The notes under the pieces were generated by a model. It had not been told where the DNA came from. It did not search any database and saw only the letters and a program-made list of their open reading frames with translations. A stretch of 22,055 nucleotides of DNA, taken from assembly GCA_003242495.1 (NCBI GenBank), contig QGUO01000007.1, forward strand, positions 1 to 22,055. Direction: 5' to 3'. Origin of the DNA: Pseudomonadota bacterium (GTDB lineage Bacteria; Pseudomonadota; Gammaproteobacteria; Steroidobacterales; Steroidobacteraceae). Positions 12,229 to 19,827 of this stretch are shown one piece after another (the first letter of the stretch is position 1; every line of letters begins with the position of its first letter). The translations under genes were made by a program, and so were the position numbers.

Positions 12229-13554
12229 ATGCTGGCAACACTTGCCGTTCGCATCGAACAATGGCTGTTCGAGCCACCCGAGGACGTCAGGGGCCGGCCG
12301 CTCGGGATACTAATGCGCATCTTGCGCTATGTGTACGCGCTCGCGCGCGACCTGGTCCGCGGCGATCTCACACTGCGCGCCATGAGCCTGGTGTACACCA
12401 CGCTGCTGTCCATCGTGCCACTGATGGCGCTGTCGTTCTCGGTGCTGAAGGGGCTCGGCTATCACCGCGATCTCGAGCCGGTCATCTACGGATTCCTGGA
12501 GCCGCTCGGCGAGCGTGCCGCGGAGCTGACCGGGCAGATCATGGCCTTCGTGGACAACGTGCGCAGTGGCGTGCTCGGCTCCATCGGCCTGGTCTTCCTG
12601 CTCTACACGGTCATCACCATGGTGCAGAAGGTCGAGGAGAGCTTCAATTTCATCTGGCGCGTCGACCAGCCGCGCAGCTTCGGCCGGCGCTTCAGCGAGT
12701 ACCTGAGCGTGATGATCGTCGGCCCGGCCGTGATCGTGGCCGCGCTCGGGCTGCTCGCCACGCTGAACGCCACCGATCTGATGCGCCAGGTCGCCGAAAT
12801 CGAGCCCTTCGGGACCCTGCTCGCGACGCTCGGCAGGCTGGCGCCTTACATCCTGGTGATCGGCGTATTCACCTTCCTGTACGGCTTCGTGCCCAATACC
12901 CAGGTCCATGTGCGCGCCGCGTTCATCGGCGGGACCGCGGCCGGCATCGGTTGGGTCGCGAGCGGCCTGATCTTCACCAGCACCGTGGCCAGCTCGAGCC
13001 GCTACATGCTGATCTACACCGGCTTCGCCATCGTGATCATCGCGCTCATCTGGCTCTACCTGTCCTGGCTCATTCTGCTGCTCGGCGCGCAGCTCGCCTT
13101 CTACGTGCAGAACCCGCAATACCTGCGTCCGGGCCGCAACGATGTGCACCTGAGCCCCGCCATGCGCGAACGCGTCGCGCTGTCGGTCATGTACCTCATC
13201 GTCAACGATTTCACGTCCGGGCAGCACCGCTGGTCCATCGCCCGGCTCGCCGATCACCTGCAATTGCCCGGCGCGGCTCTGGCGCCGGTGATCTCGGCCC
13301 TCGAAAAGTGCCGCCTGCTCACCATGGCCGACGACGAAAGCTGGCTGCCGGCGCGCGATCCGTCGACCATCGGCCTCGCGGAAGTGCTGGATGCCGTGCG
13401 CAGCGAAGCCGGCGGTGCACCGCTCGGTCGCCTGCGCGACATCGAACCCGCGGTGAAGGCGGCGCGCGCCGCAGAGGATGCATTGAGGAGCAGCTTGAAG
13501 AATCGTACGGTGCGCGACCTGGTGGATGACCCGCCGCTGCGGGCCCTGCGCTGA
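12229..13554 (+). CDS. YihY/BrkB family inner membrane protein with C-terminal cytosolic domain
   Basis: The 441-residue protein belongs to the YihY/BrkB (UPF0761) family, once misassigned as RNase BN; its function is not settled. About six membrane segments (52-73, 113-133, 160-180, 205-222, 230-252, 261-292) carry family marks such as AMSLVYTTLLSIVPLMA, the FNFIW motif (139-143), LYGFVPNT, and LLGAQLAFYVQN. After residue 300 comes a ~140-residue soluble part with a winged-helix-like stretch (RWSIARLADHLQLPGAALAPVISALE) seen in longer members. It starts 2 bp after the histidine kinase stop and is probably translationally coupled to it, so the kinase may sense or control something tied to this protein. 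pmbA converges from the right. Confidence 0.9.
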   Translation: MLATLAVRIEQWLFEPPEDVRGRPLGILMRILRYVYALARDLVRGDLTLRAMSLVYTTLLSIVPLMALSFSVLKGLGYHRDLEPVIYGFLEPLGERAAELTGQIMAFVDNVRSGVLGSIGLVFLLYTVITMVQKVEESFNFIWRVDQPRSFGRRFSEYLSVMIVGPAVIVAALGLLATLNATDLMRQVAEIEPFGTLLATLGRLAPYILVIGVFTFLYGFVPNTQVHVRAAFIGGTAAGIGWVASGLIFTSTVASSSRYMLIYTGFAIVIIALIWLYLSWLILLLGAQLAFYVQNPQYLRPGRNDVHLSPAMRERVALSVMYLIVNDFTSGQHRWSIARLADHLQLPGAALAPVISALEKCRLLTMADDESWLPARDPSTIGLAEVLDAVRSEAGGAPLGRLRDIEPAVKAARAAEDALRSSLKNRTVRDLVDDPPLRALR

Positions 13555-13683
13555 GGCCTCGGGCGACCTGCACCCCGCGTGGGTCGCTGCACGGCATCGC
13601 GGGCAGCTCTCCCGGCCACATGAGCGGCCTGCCCGCTGCGCGCCGGTGGCACGCCTAGGCGCCACGAGCGGCTCGTGCTGCGA

Positions 13684-13707
13684 GCGGGCGGAATGCGCTC
13701 CGCCCGC
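13684..13707. terminator. Hairpin between convergent YihY-family gene and pmbA
   Basis: GCGGGCGGA (13684-13692) and TCCGCCCGC (13699-13707) form a perfect 9-bp stem with an ATGCGC loop. The 232-bp convergent gap 13555-13786 holds further palindromes (CACGAGC/GCTCGTG at 13663-13677; an imperfect one centred near CCTAGG, about 13647-13666) and no gene. It probably serves as a bidirectional terminator, though without a U-tract. Confidence 0.45.
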
Positions 13708-13786
13708 GCTGCGGGGAAATTGCTGCCGCCAGGGCCTGTCCGCCCCCCTTCACCGGCACGCCTCGTGCGGAGGAACGCCGCGCCGG

Positions 13787-15148
13787 CTACTCGCCGGCGA
13801 TGGTCATTGCCTCGATGAGGATGGAGCCGCTGCGAATGTTGCCGCGGGTGTCCACGTCGCTGCCGACGGCGACGATGTTGCGGTACATGTCCTTGAGATT
13901 GCCGGCAATGGTGATCTCTTGAACCGGATACGCGATGCGGCCATTCTCCACCCAGAATCCGGCCGCGCCCCGCGAATAGTCGCCCGTCACGCCGTTCACG
14001 CCCTGCCCCATGAGCTCGGTGACCACCAGCCCGCGGTCCATGCGGCGCACCAGGGCATCGAAATCGTCCTCGCCGGCGGCGACGATGACATTGTGCACGC
14101 CACCGGCGTTGCCCGTGGTCTGCAAGCCCAGTTTGCGGGCCGAGTAGGTGCTCAACACATAGCCCGTGAGCACACCGCCATCGATGATTTCGCGATCGCG
14201 CGTGGCCACGCCCTCGCTGTCGAACGGCGCGCTGCCGAGCGCCTTGCGCAAGTGCGGCCGCTCCGAGATCTGCATCCACTCGGGAAAGACCTGGCTGCCC
14301 GCGGCATCGAGCAGGAAGGAGGAGCGACGGTATTGGCTCCCGCCGCGGATGCCGCCGATGAAGTGGCCGATCAGCCCGCGCGCAAGCTCGGGCACGAACA
14401 GCACGGGCGCGGTTTGCGTGGCGAGCTTGCGCGCGCCGAGTCGCCGCAAGGCGCGCTCCGCCGCACGCCGCCCGATGTGCTCGGCCGCTTCCAGTTCGCC
14501 GGCGTCGCGCACCGAGCTGTACCAGTAGTCGCGCTGCATGTCGCCGTTCTCCTGTGCGACGACCACGCAGCTCAGGCTATGCAGCGTGCTCGGATATCCG
14601 CCCAGAAAACCGAGCGAGTTGCCGAACACGCGCAGCCCCTGGTGACTCGACAGCGTCGCGCCCTCGGAATTGCCGATGCGCTTGTCGACCGCGAGCGCCG
14701 CCGCCTCACAAGCGATCGCCAGGTCGCGGGCCTGCTCGGGCTCGAGCGCCCACGGATGGTACAGGTCGAGATCGGGAATCTCGCGGGCGATGGTATCGGG
14801 CTCGGGCAGCCCGGCATGCTCATCCTCGGCGGTGAACCCGGCGATGCTGAACGCCTTGGCCACGGTTTCGCGAATCGCCTGCTCGCCGAGGTCGGCCGTG
14901 CTCGCCGAGCCCTTGCGCTTGCCACGATAGACCGTCAGTCCCATGCCGCGATCGCGGTGGTACTCCAGCGTTTCGACCTCACCCAGCCGGGCGGTCACCG
15001 ACAAGCCGGTCTCGACGCTCACACTGACTTCGGCATCGCTCGCGCCGAGGCGCTTGGCTTCCTCCAGCGCCAGGGTCACGAGTCGCTCGAGATCCGCTTG
15101 GGTGTGGGCCGGCTGGAGGGACGAGGATCGGGGTTGCACATTCGACAT
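13787..15148 (-). CDS. pmbA: Metalloprotease subunit PmbA (TldE)
   Basis: PmbA/TldE pairs with TldD in a cytosolic protease that processes ribosomally made peptides such as microcin B17 and degrades the CcdA antitoxin in E. coli. The 453-residue product has family marks: AKRLGASDAEVSVSVETGLS near the N-terminus, DRGMGLTVYRGKRKGSAST, a central LATQTAPVLFVPELARGLIG, SEGVATRDREIIDGG, TTGNAGGVHN, and the GVNGVTGDYSRGAAGFWVENG stretch with an AGNLKDMY end. As expected for this subunit, the HExxxH zinc motif is absent; TldD (19828-21348) carries it. TAGAAT (15155-15160, minus strand) lies 6 nt before the ATG with no SD, suggesting a leaderless mRNA. Confidence 0.96.
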   Translation of the reverse strand: MSNVQPRSSSLQPAHTQADLERLVTLALEEAKRLGASDAEVSVSVETGLSVTARLGEVETLEYHRDRGMGLTVYRGKRKGSASTADLGEQAIRETVAKAFSIAGFTAEDEHAGLPEPDTIAREIPDLDLYHPWALEPEQARDLAIACEAAALAVDKRIGNSEGATLSSHQGLRVFGNSLGFLGGYPSTLHSLSCVVVAQENGDMQRDYWYSSVRDAGELEAAEHIGRRAAERALRRLGARKLATQTAPVLFVPELARGLIGHFIGGIRGGSQYRRSSFLLDAAGSQVFPEWMQISERPHLRKALGSAPFDSEGVATRDREIIDGGVLTGYVLSTYSARKLGLQTTGNAGGVHNVIVAAGEDDFDALVRRMDRGLVVTELMGQGVNGVTGDYSRGAAGFWVENGRIAYPVQEITIAGNLKDMYRNIVAVGSDVDTRGNIRSGSILIEAMTIAGE

Positions 15149-15154
15149 GACGGC

Positions 15155-15160
15155 ATTCTA
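15155..15160 (-). promoter_or_regulatory. -10-like TAGAAT before pmbA
   Basis: On the minus strand TAGAAT ends 6 nt before the pmbA ATG (15148). No Shine-Dalgarno and no strong -35 are visible. Confidence 0.4.
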
Positions 15161-15416
15161 GTCCGGGGTCGCGGTTCAGGAGAAGGAAACACACCGCGCA
15201 ACGCGCCACGACGCAGCGGCGGTCCACGGCACGTCGCCCGGCCCGGATGCGGCGCACCGCCGCAGCACCGCGGCGGCACGCGCCCACTGTGACGATGCCT
15301 TCAGGCTCTCGGGCAACCCGCCGCCCCGGGGCATCTCACACGCGTCTCGTCATGGCCGCATGCCGTGCCGTGACACCTGGACGACGGCAGCCCATGGCGC
15401 CATGCCCCCGCAGCGC

Positions 15417-15422
15417 TATCAT
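15417..15422 (+). promoter_or_regulatory. -10-like TATCAT before darP
   Basis: TATCAT ends 6 nt before the darP ATG (15429). No Shine-Dalgarno is present and no -35 stands out. The 280-bp divergent gap 15149-15428 holds no other gene. Confidence 0.4.
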
Positions 15423-15428
15423 GCCCGC

Positions 15429-15911
15429 ATGGAAGAAGATCGCCCCAGCAAGACCGCCCGCAAACGCATGAGCGAGGAGCTACAAGCGCTCGGCGAGGCC
15501 CTGATCGAATTGCCGCAGAAGGAGCTCGATGCGTTGCCATTGCCGGAGAACCTGCGCGATGCAGTGCTGCTCGCCCGCCGCATCACCCAGCACGGCGGCC
15601 TGTACCGACAGAAGCAGTACATCGGCAAGTTGATGCGCAAGATCGATCCCCAACCCATCCGCGCGGCGCTCGAAGCACGCCGCGAGCGTGAACGGGCCGC
15701 GGCACGTCGTTTTCATCGCGTCGAGCGCTGGCGTAATCGCATGCTGGCCGAGGGCGAGCCGGCAATCGATGCATTCCTCGCGGAGCACGCCGGCAGCGTG
15801 GAACGTGCCCTGCTGGTGCAGCTCCTGGAGCGCGCACGCCGCGAGGCCGCGGCTGGTCGTCCGCCGGCGGCCGCCCGCGAGCTGTTCCGTACGCTCGACG
15901 CGGCGCTCTGA
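15429..15911 (+). CDS. darP: Ribosome biogenesis factor DarP (YjgA family)
   Basis: DarP (formerly YjgA, DUF615) binds 50S precursors and promotes correct folding of the peptidyl-transferase centre. The 160-residue product has the all-helical, highly charged composition of the family, with PSKTARKRMSEELQALGEALIELP at the N-terminus (as SKTARKRM and LGEALIELP), LRDAVLLARRITQHGGLYRQKQYIGKLMR in the middle (as ARRIT and RQKQYIGKLMR), and a helical C-terminal half with VERWRNRMLAEG. The start at 15429 fits the family's short acidic lead (MEEDRPS); an upstream in-frame ATG at 15402 adds unlike residues. The gene is divergent from pmbA; this yjgA-pmbA divergent pair is also the E. coli arrangement. 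Confidence 0.95.
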   Translation: MEEDRPSKTARKRMSEELQALGEALIELPQKELDALPLPENLRDAVLLARRITQHGGLYRQKQYIGKLMRKIDPQPIRAALEARRERERAAARRFHRVERWRNRMLAEGEPAIDAFLAEHAGSVERALLVQLLERARREAAAGRPPAAARELFRTLDAAL

Positions 15912-16064
15912 CCGGCATCGTCACGGCAGAGGCGCCCATGCGCTGCACGCGCCGCATTCCAGGGCATGGAAGGCCACCGGCCGGCGCCCGCCTGCGACGC
16001 CGACGCGTTGATTCGGCCGCGTTCCGCCCATTGCGAACCTCGTACGGGCGCGCGGCGCGTCAAC

Positions 16065-16073
16065 TGGTACAAT
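16065..16073 (+). promoter_or_regulatory. Extended -10 promoter TGGTACAAT before purE
   Basis: TG-G-TACAAT fits the extended -10 consensus TGnTATAAT, which needs little or no -35. It ends 7 nt before the purE ATG (16081), so the transcript should begin at about the start codon. No SD is present. Confidence 0.55.
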
Positions 16074-16080
16074 CCGCCCA

Positions 16081-16572
16081 ATGAAACCACTCGTCGGCAT
16101 CATCATGGGCTCGACGTCCGACTGGGAGACCATGCAGTCGGCCGCCGATACCCTCCAGCGCCTGGGGGTCGCGTTCGAGACACGCGTGGTCTCCGCGCAC
16201 CGAACGCCCGACCTGCTGTTCGAATACGCGGGCAGCGCCCGCGAGCGCGGGCTGGAGGTGATCATCGCCGGTGCCGGCGGCGCCGCGCATCTGCCGGGCA
16301 TGACCGCGGCCAAGACCACGCTGCCGGTGCTCGGCGTGCCGGTGCAGTCGAAAGCGCTCAACGGCCTCGACTCGCTCCTGTCCATCGTGCAGATGCCGGC
16401 CGGCGTGCCGGTCGCGACGCTCGCCATCGGCACGGCCGGCGCCATCAACGCCGCGCTGCTGGCCGCCGCCATTCTCGCCAACAAGCACGAGTCCGTGCGC
16501 AGCGCGCTCGAGGCATTCCGTCGCGAACAGACCGAGCGGGTGCTCGCGCGCCCCGATCCCTCCGAATCATGA
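16081..16572 (+). CDS. purE: N5-carboxyaminoimidazole ribonucleotide mutase
   Basis: PurE (class I) moves the carboxyl group of N5-CAIR to give CAIR in purine biosynthesis; it works after PurK. The 163-residue product has the family's usual length and active-site motifs: IIMGSTSDWETM (7-18), SAHRTPD (38-44) with the catalytic His40 equal to E. coli His45, GAGGAAHLPGM, and TLPVLGVPV...LDSLLSIVQMP (shown in parts). It overlaps purK by ATGA (16569-16572), so the two are translationally coupled. An extended -10 promoter lies directly before the start. Confidence 0.97.
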   Translation: MKPLVGIIMGSTSDWETMQSAADTLQRLGVAFETRVVSAHRTPDLLFEYAGSARERGLEVIIAGAGGAAHLPGMTAAKTTLPVLGVPVQSKALNGLDSLLSIVQMPAGVPVATLAIGTAGAINAALLAAAILANKHESVRSALEAFRREQTERVLARPDPSES

Positions 16573-17669
16573 AAATCGGCATCATCGGTGCAGGCCAGCT
16601 CGGACGGATGCTGGCCCTGGCGGGCTATCCGCTGGGTTTGCGCTTCGTGTTCCTCGACCAAAGCCCCGAGGCGCCCGGTGGCCAGGTCGGTCGCATCGTG
16701 CCCGGCGCGTTCGATGATCCGGCCAAGCTGGCGGAACTGGCGGCCGCCGTGGACGTCGTGACGTTCGACGTGGAGAACGTGCCGGTCGAAGCGGTCGAAT
16801 CGATCGCGGCCGAGCGCCCCTTCCTGCCGCCGGTCGCCGCGCTCGGCGCCTCACAGGACCGGCTGCACGAAAAAACGCTGTTCCGCTCCCTGAAGATCCC
16901 CACGGCGCCGTTCGCGCCCGTGGACAGCCGCGAGGACCTGACCCGAGCCGTCGAGGCGATCGGCCTGCCCGGCGTGCTCAAGACGCGCCGGCTGGGCTAC
17001 GACGGCCGCGGCCAGCGGGTGCTGCGCAAGCGCAGCGAGCTCGATGCCGCGTTCGCGCAGCTCGGCGGCACACCGCTCATCTATGAGGGCTTCGTGGATT
17101 TCAGCTGCGAGGTGTCGCTCATCGGCGTGCGCAGCACCCGCGGCGCCACCTGCTTCTACCCGCTGTCGATGAACGTTCACGAGGACGGCATCCTGCGTTA
17201 CTCGGTAGCGCCCTACCGAAGGGCGTCGCTCGAGAAGCAGGCACACACATACATGCGACGCCTGCTGCGACACCTCGACTACGCCGGCGTGCTCACCATC
17301 GAGTTCTTCGTCAAGCGCGGCCAACTCATTGCCAACGAGATGGCGCCGCGCGTGCACAACTCCGGACATTGGACCATCGAGGGAGCCGAGACCAGCCAGT
17401 TCGAGAATCATCTGCGCGCCATTCTCGGCCTGCCGCTCGGCAGCAGCGCGCCGGTGGGCCACTCGGCGATGGTGAATTTCATCGGCGACATGCCCCAGCT
17501 CGAGCAGGCACTGCGCATCCCGGGCATGCATTTTCACAGCTACGGCAAGGAGGCGCGCCCGAAGCGCAAGCTGGGCCACGCGACCGTCGTGGCGCCCTCG
17601 GCCGCGGCCCGCGACCGCGCCCTGCAGCGGCTGCTGCGACTGCTGAAGAGCGGCCGGCCCCGCAGCTGA
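16569..17669 (+). CDS. purK: N5-carboxyaminoimidazole ribonucleotide synthase
   Basis: PurK is an ATP-grasp enzyme that carboxylates AIR with bicarbonate and ATP to N5-CAIR, the substrate of PurE. The 366-residue product starts MKIGIIGAGQLGRMLALAG (residues 1-19, Rossmann-like nucleotide loop) and has DVVTFDVENVP, LKTRRLGYDGRGQ (ATP-grasp substrate loop), EGFVDFSCEVSLIG, LTIEFFV, the metal-binding NEMAPRVHNSGHWT and a C-terminal MHFHSYGKEARPKRKLGH. It starts inside the purE stop (ATGA), so no separate RBS is needed. About 200 bp follow before the next gene. Confidence 0.97.
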   Translation: MKIGIIGAGQLGRMLALAGYPLGLRFVFLDQSPEAPGGQVGRIVPGAFDDPAKLAELAAAVDVVTFDVENVPVEAVESIAAERPFLPPVAALGASQDRLHEKTLFRSLKIPTAPFAPVDSREDLTRAVEAIGLPGVLKTRRLGYDGRGQRVLRKRSELDAAFAQLGGTPLIYEGFVDFSCEVSLIGVRSTRGATCFYPLSMNVHEDGILRYSVAPYRRASLEKQAHTYMRRLLRHLDYAGVLTIEFFVKRGQLIANEMAPRVHNSGHWTIEGAETSQFENHLRAILGLPLGSSAPVGHSAMVNFIGDMPQLEQALRIPGMHFHSYGKEARPKRKLGHATVVAPSAAARDRALQRLLRLLKSGRPRS

Positions 17670-17754
17670 GGGTCTTTGCACCGGAGCCGGCTTTGCGCGA
17701 GGATGCGGCCCCTGTGACACAATCGATGGTTTGCGGCGCAATGTGCACGGATTT

Positions 17755-17784
17755 TTGAACCCCTGCCGGGTTTCCCCGTACACT
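17755..17784 (+). promoter_or_regulatory. Sigma-70-like promoter for the AAA-FHA gene
   Basis: TTGAAC (17755-17760), 18-bp spacer, TACACT (17779-17784). Its predicted start near 17791 gives a leader of about 80 nt before the ATG at 17873. No clear Shine-Dalgarno precedes that ATG. Confidence 0.55.
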
Positions 17785-17872
17785 GACCGGGAACCATCGA
17801 GGCAGATGCGGCATTGAGGGTACTCCTGACGATCAGCCGCGTTACCAACCGCCGGGACACCGCTGACTGCCC

Positions 17873-19273
17873 ATGTACCTGGACTGTTTCAAGCTGAATG
17901 AATTGCCCTTCCGGCTCACCCCGGATCCGGCGTTCCTTTACCTGTCGAAACACCATGCGCGCGCCAAGGCGTACATGGAGTCCACCATCTGGTTCACCGA
18001 CGGCTTCGTGGTCATCACCGGCGAGATCGGCTCGGGCAAGACCACGCTGATCGAGACCTTCCTCAAGGAGCTCGAGCGCGACGTGGTGGTCGCGCAGATC
18101 AACCAGACGCAGGTCAGCTCGGTGGAATTCCTGCAATCGCTGCTGGTGCAATTCGGGTACCAGCCGTTTCGCATGAAGAAGGCCGAGCTGCTCGCCACGC
18201 TCAACGCCTTTCTCGTCGAGCAGTACGCGAACGGCCGGCGTGTTCTGCTGATCGTCGACGAGGCACAGAACCTCTCGAACAAGGTGCTCGAGGAGATCCG
18301 TCTGCTGTCTGGTGTGGAGACCACCAAGGAGAAGGTCCTCAGGATCATTCTCGCCGGTCAGCCGGAGCTCAACGACAAGCTCGACTCGCCCGGCCTGGTG
18401 CAGCTCGCCCAGCGCATCCGCCTGCGCTTCCACCTCACACCGCTCTCGAAGAGCGATACCGCCGCGTACATCCAGCATCGGCTGGAAGTGGCCGGCTCTC
18501 AGGGCCGGCAGATCTTCGACCCGGAAACCTTCCCCATCATCTTTCGCTACACCGGCGGCATCCCGCGCCTGGTGAACACGCTGTGCGACACCGCGATGAT
18601 GGCGGCGTACGGCGAGGATCGCGACGTGGTGCTGGTGAAGGACATCAAGGCATCGATCGAGGAACTGCAGTGGGTGGAGTACGCCGAGCGTTCGCTCAAG
18701 ATGCAGGCGCTCCCCATGCGGTCACATGCCTCCTCGGGCAACGGCCTGGACACCACCAGCGAGCGCCGCATGGTCCTCGGCCGCATCATGGTGGGCTGCA
18801 ACGGGCAGACCATCGCCGAGTGCGAGCTCACGCCCGGCCGGTTCGTCATCGGCCGCACCCCGGACAACGATCTGCAGATCGACAGCAAGTACATCAGCCG
18901 TCACCACGCCCAGATCGTCACCTCGCTCCACAGCTCGGTGCTCGAAGACCTCAACAGCACCAACGGCGTTTACGTGCGCGCCAAACGCGTGCGCCGGCGC
19001 GTGCTCAATGACGGCGACGTGATACAGATCGGACAGCACGAGATCATGTATTTCGACGAGCGCGGCGCACGGGCGCGGCTCAACACCGACGATGTCGAGG
19101 ACGACGCGGTCCCGTTGCTGCGCGATGTGCCTGACCACGGCCTGCCCCACGACGCCACGCACGTGGAAGACAAGCCGAACGACGAGGAACGCGCAGAAGA
19201 AGAACAGGACCGGGAGCCGCCCGCGCAGCCCGAGGACGAGCCGTCGCAACAGCACGTGGCGCTGCGTACCTAG
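17873..19273 (+). CDS. ExeA/GspA-like AAA ATPase fused to a C-terminal FHA domain
   Basis: A 466-residue cytosolic protein in three parts. Residues 1-275 are an ExeA/GspA-type AAA ATPase: the N-terminal F-x-L-x-P-D-P-x-FLYLS lead (MYLDCFKLNELPFRLTPD), Walker A GEIGSGKTT (50-58), Walker B VLLIVDEAQN (124-133), the LAGQPEL sensor region, and an arginine-rich QRIRLRF. Residues about 300-395 are an FHA phosphothreonine-binding domain with GRTPDNDLQI, the SRHHAQI core and LNSTNGVYV. The last ~65 residues are acidic and probably disordered. Unlike GspA it has no membrane segment or peptidoglycan-binding domain. ATPases of this type power type II secretion assembly, exopolysaccharide or transposition systems; the FHA suggests control by Ser/Thr phosphorylation. 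No secretion or kinase gene is adjacent, so the job is unknown. Confidence 0.9.
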   Translation: MYLDCFKLNELPFRLTPDPAFLYLSKHHARAKAYMESTIWFTDGFVVITGEIGSGKTTLIETFLKELERDVVVAQINQTQVSSVEFLQSLLVQFGYQPFRMKKAELLATLNAFLVEQYANGRRVLLIVDEAQNLSNKVLEEIRLLSGVETTKEKVLRIILAGQPELNDKLDSPGLVQLAQRIRLRFHLTPLSKSDTAAYIQHRLEVAGSQGRQIFDPETFPIIFRYTGGIPRLVNTLCDTAMMAAYGEDRDVVLVKDIKASIEELQWVEYAERSLKMQALPMRSHASSGNGLDTTSERRMVLGRIMVGCNGQTIAECELTPGRFVIGRTPDNDLQIDSKYISRHHAQIVTSLHSSVLEDLNSTNGVYVRAKRVRRRVLNDGDVIQIGQHEIMYFDERGARARLNTDDVEDDAVPLLRDVPDHGLPHDATHVEDKPNDEERAEEEQDREPPAQPEDEPSQQHVALRT

Positions 19274-19432
19274 CCCGGATCATCCCCGCGCCCGGCACGC
19301 CGCGCGGGGCTCGACGATTGCAGCCGGGCGCCCTCCCGACGGCCTGATCGCCCAAGCCCGGGCTACGCGCGCTTCGTCACGCCGTGTTGCCCGACCCGGA
19401 TGCAGCCGGAGCCCTCGCCGACGGCCTGATCG
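19274..19432. repeat. REP-like intergenic element with a 33-bp direct repeat
   Basis: The stop of the AAA-FHA gene opens a palindromic element: TAGCCCGG (19271-19278) is mirrored by CCCGGGCTA (about 19357-19365), resembling the GTAGCCCGG/CCGGGCTACG ends of REP-like sequences common in proteobacteria. Inside, 19318-19350 and 19400-19432 are direct repeats sharing GCAGCCGG and CGACGGCCTGATCG, spaced 82 bp apart with a few differences. The second copy ends just before the stop of the small membrane protein gene on the minus strand. Confidence 0.6.
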
Positions 19433-19436
19433 TCGC

Positions 19437-19658
19437 TCACTCGTCCAGCGAATGGCTGTCGTACTCCGCCGCCCGGGTGCGGTAATCGCGACGCCTGAGC
19501 CAGACCACCAGGCCGCCGACCAGGCACAACGAACCGAGCACCAGCAACGCGCTCGGCCAGATCCCTTCGGGCGCGAACCACGACGCACCCAGCACGACCG
19601 CGCCGATCAGCATGTACAGGTAAGGCAGGAACTCGTAGACAGGGCGCGCCAGCCACAT
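19437..19658 (-). CDS. Small two-span inner membrane protein of unknown function
   Basis: A 73-residue product with two hydrophobic spans (about 11-29, FLPYLYMLIGAVVLGASWF as two parts, and 34-54, WPSALLVLGSLCLVGGLVVW as its core) and a charged C-terminal tail (RRRDYRTRAAEYDSHSLDE). I do not recognise the family. Support for a real gene is the clear two-span topology, positive-inside Arg cluster after the second span, and fit in a gap between convergent AAA-FHA and same-strand tldD. The start has no good SD. It could be co-transcribed with tldD through 170 bp containing a hairpin. Confidence 0.6.
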   Translation of the reverse strand: MWLARPVYEFLPYLYMLIGAVVLGASWFAPEGIWPSALLVLGSLCLVGGLVVWLRRRDYRTRAAEYDSHSLDE

Positions 19659-19794
19659 GGATTCGAAACCACGGCAACCGAAGACCGTGCCATCCTAACA
19701 GGCGCCTGACGGATCACCGATAGCCGCCGCGTGGATCGCGCCAGGACCGTGCAATCCCTTGGAACCCCCGCGGCCGGCGCGGATACGATTGGCC

Positions 19795-19813
19795 GCCGAC
19801 CGCCACGGTCGGC
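19795..19813 (-). terminator. Hairpin downstream of tldD
   Basis: On the minus strand GCCGACCG, loop TGG, CGGTCGGC form a perfect 8-bp stem 15 bp past the tldD stop. No U-tract follows; a weak terminator or 3' end stabiliser. Confidence 0.4.
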
Positions 19814-19827
19814 AAGCGCGCGCCCGA

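Noticed and set aside
11775..13529. 584-codon plus-strand frame over the kinase and YihY genes
   Set aside because: Out-of-frame shadow, Arg/Ala/Pro-rich; both underlying genes have intact conserved motifs.
13526..15292. 588-codon plus-strand frame
   Set aside because: It is antisense to pmbA, which is a clear conserved gene; the His/Arg/Ala-rich translation is a GC-codon shadow.
16021..16080. Purine riboswitch or PurR box before purE or purC
   Set aside because: No conserved aptamer helices or PurR-like palindrome are visible, and the likely transcription starts leave no leader.
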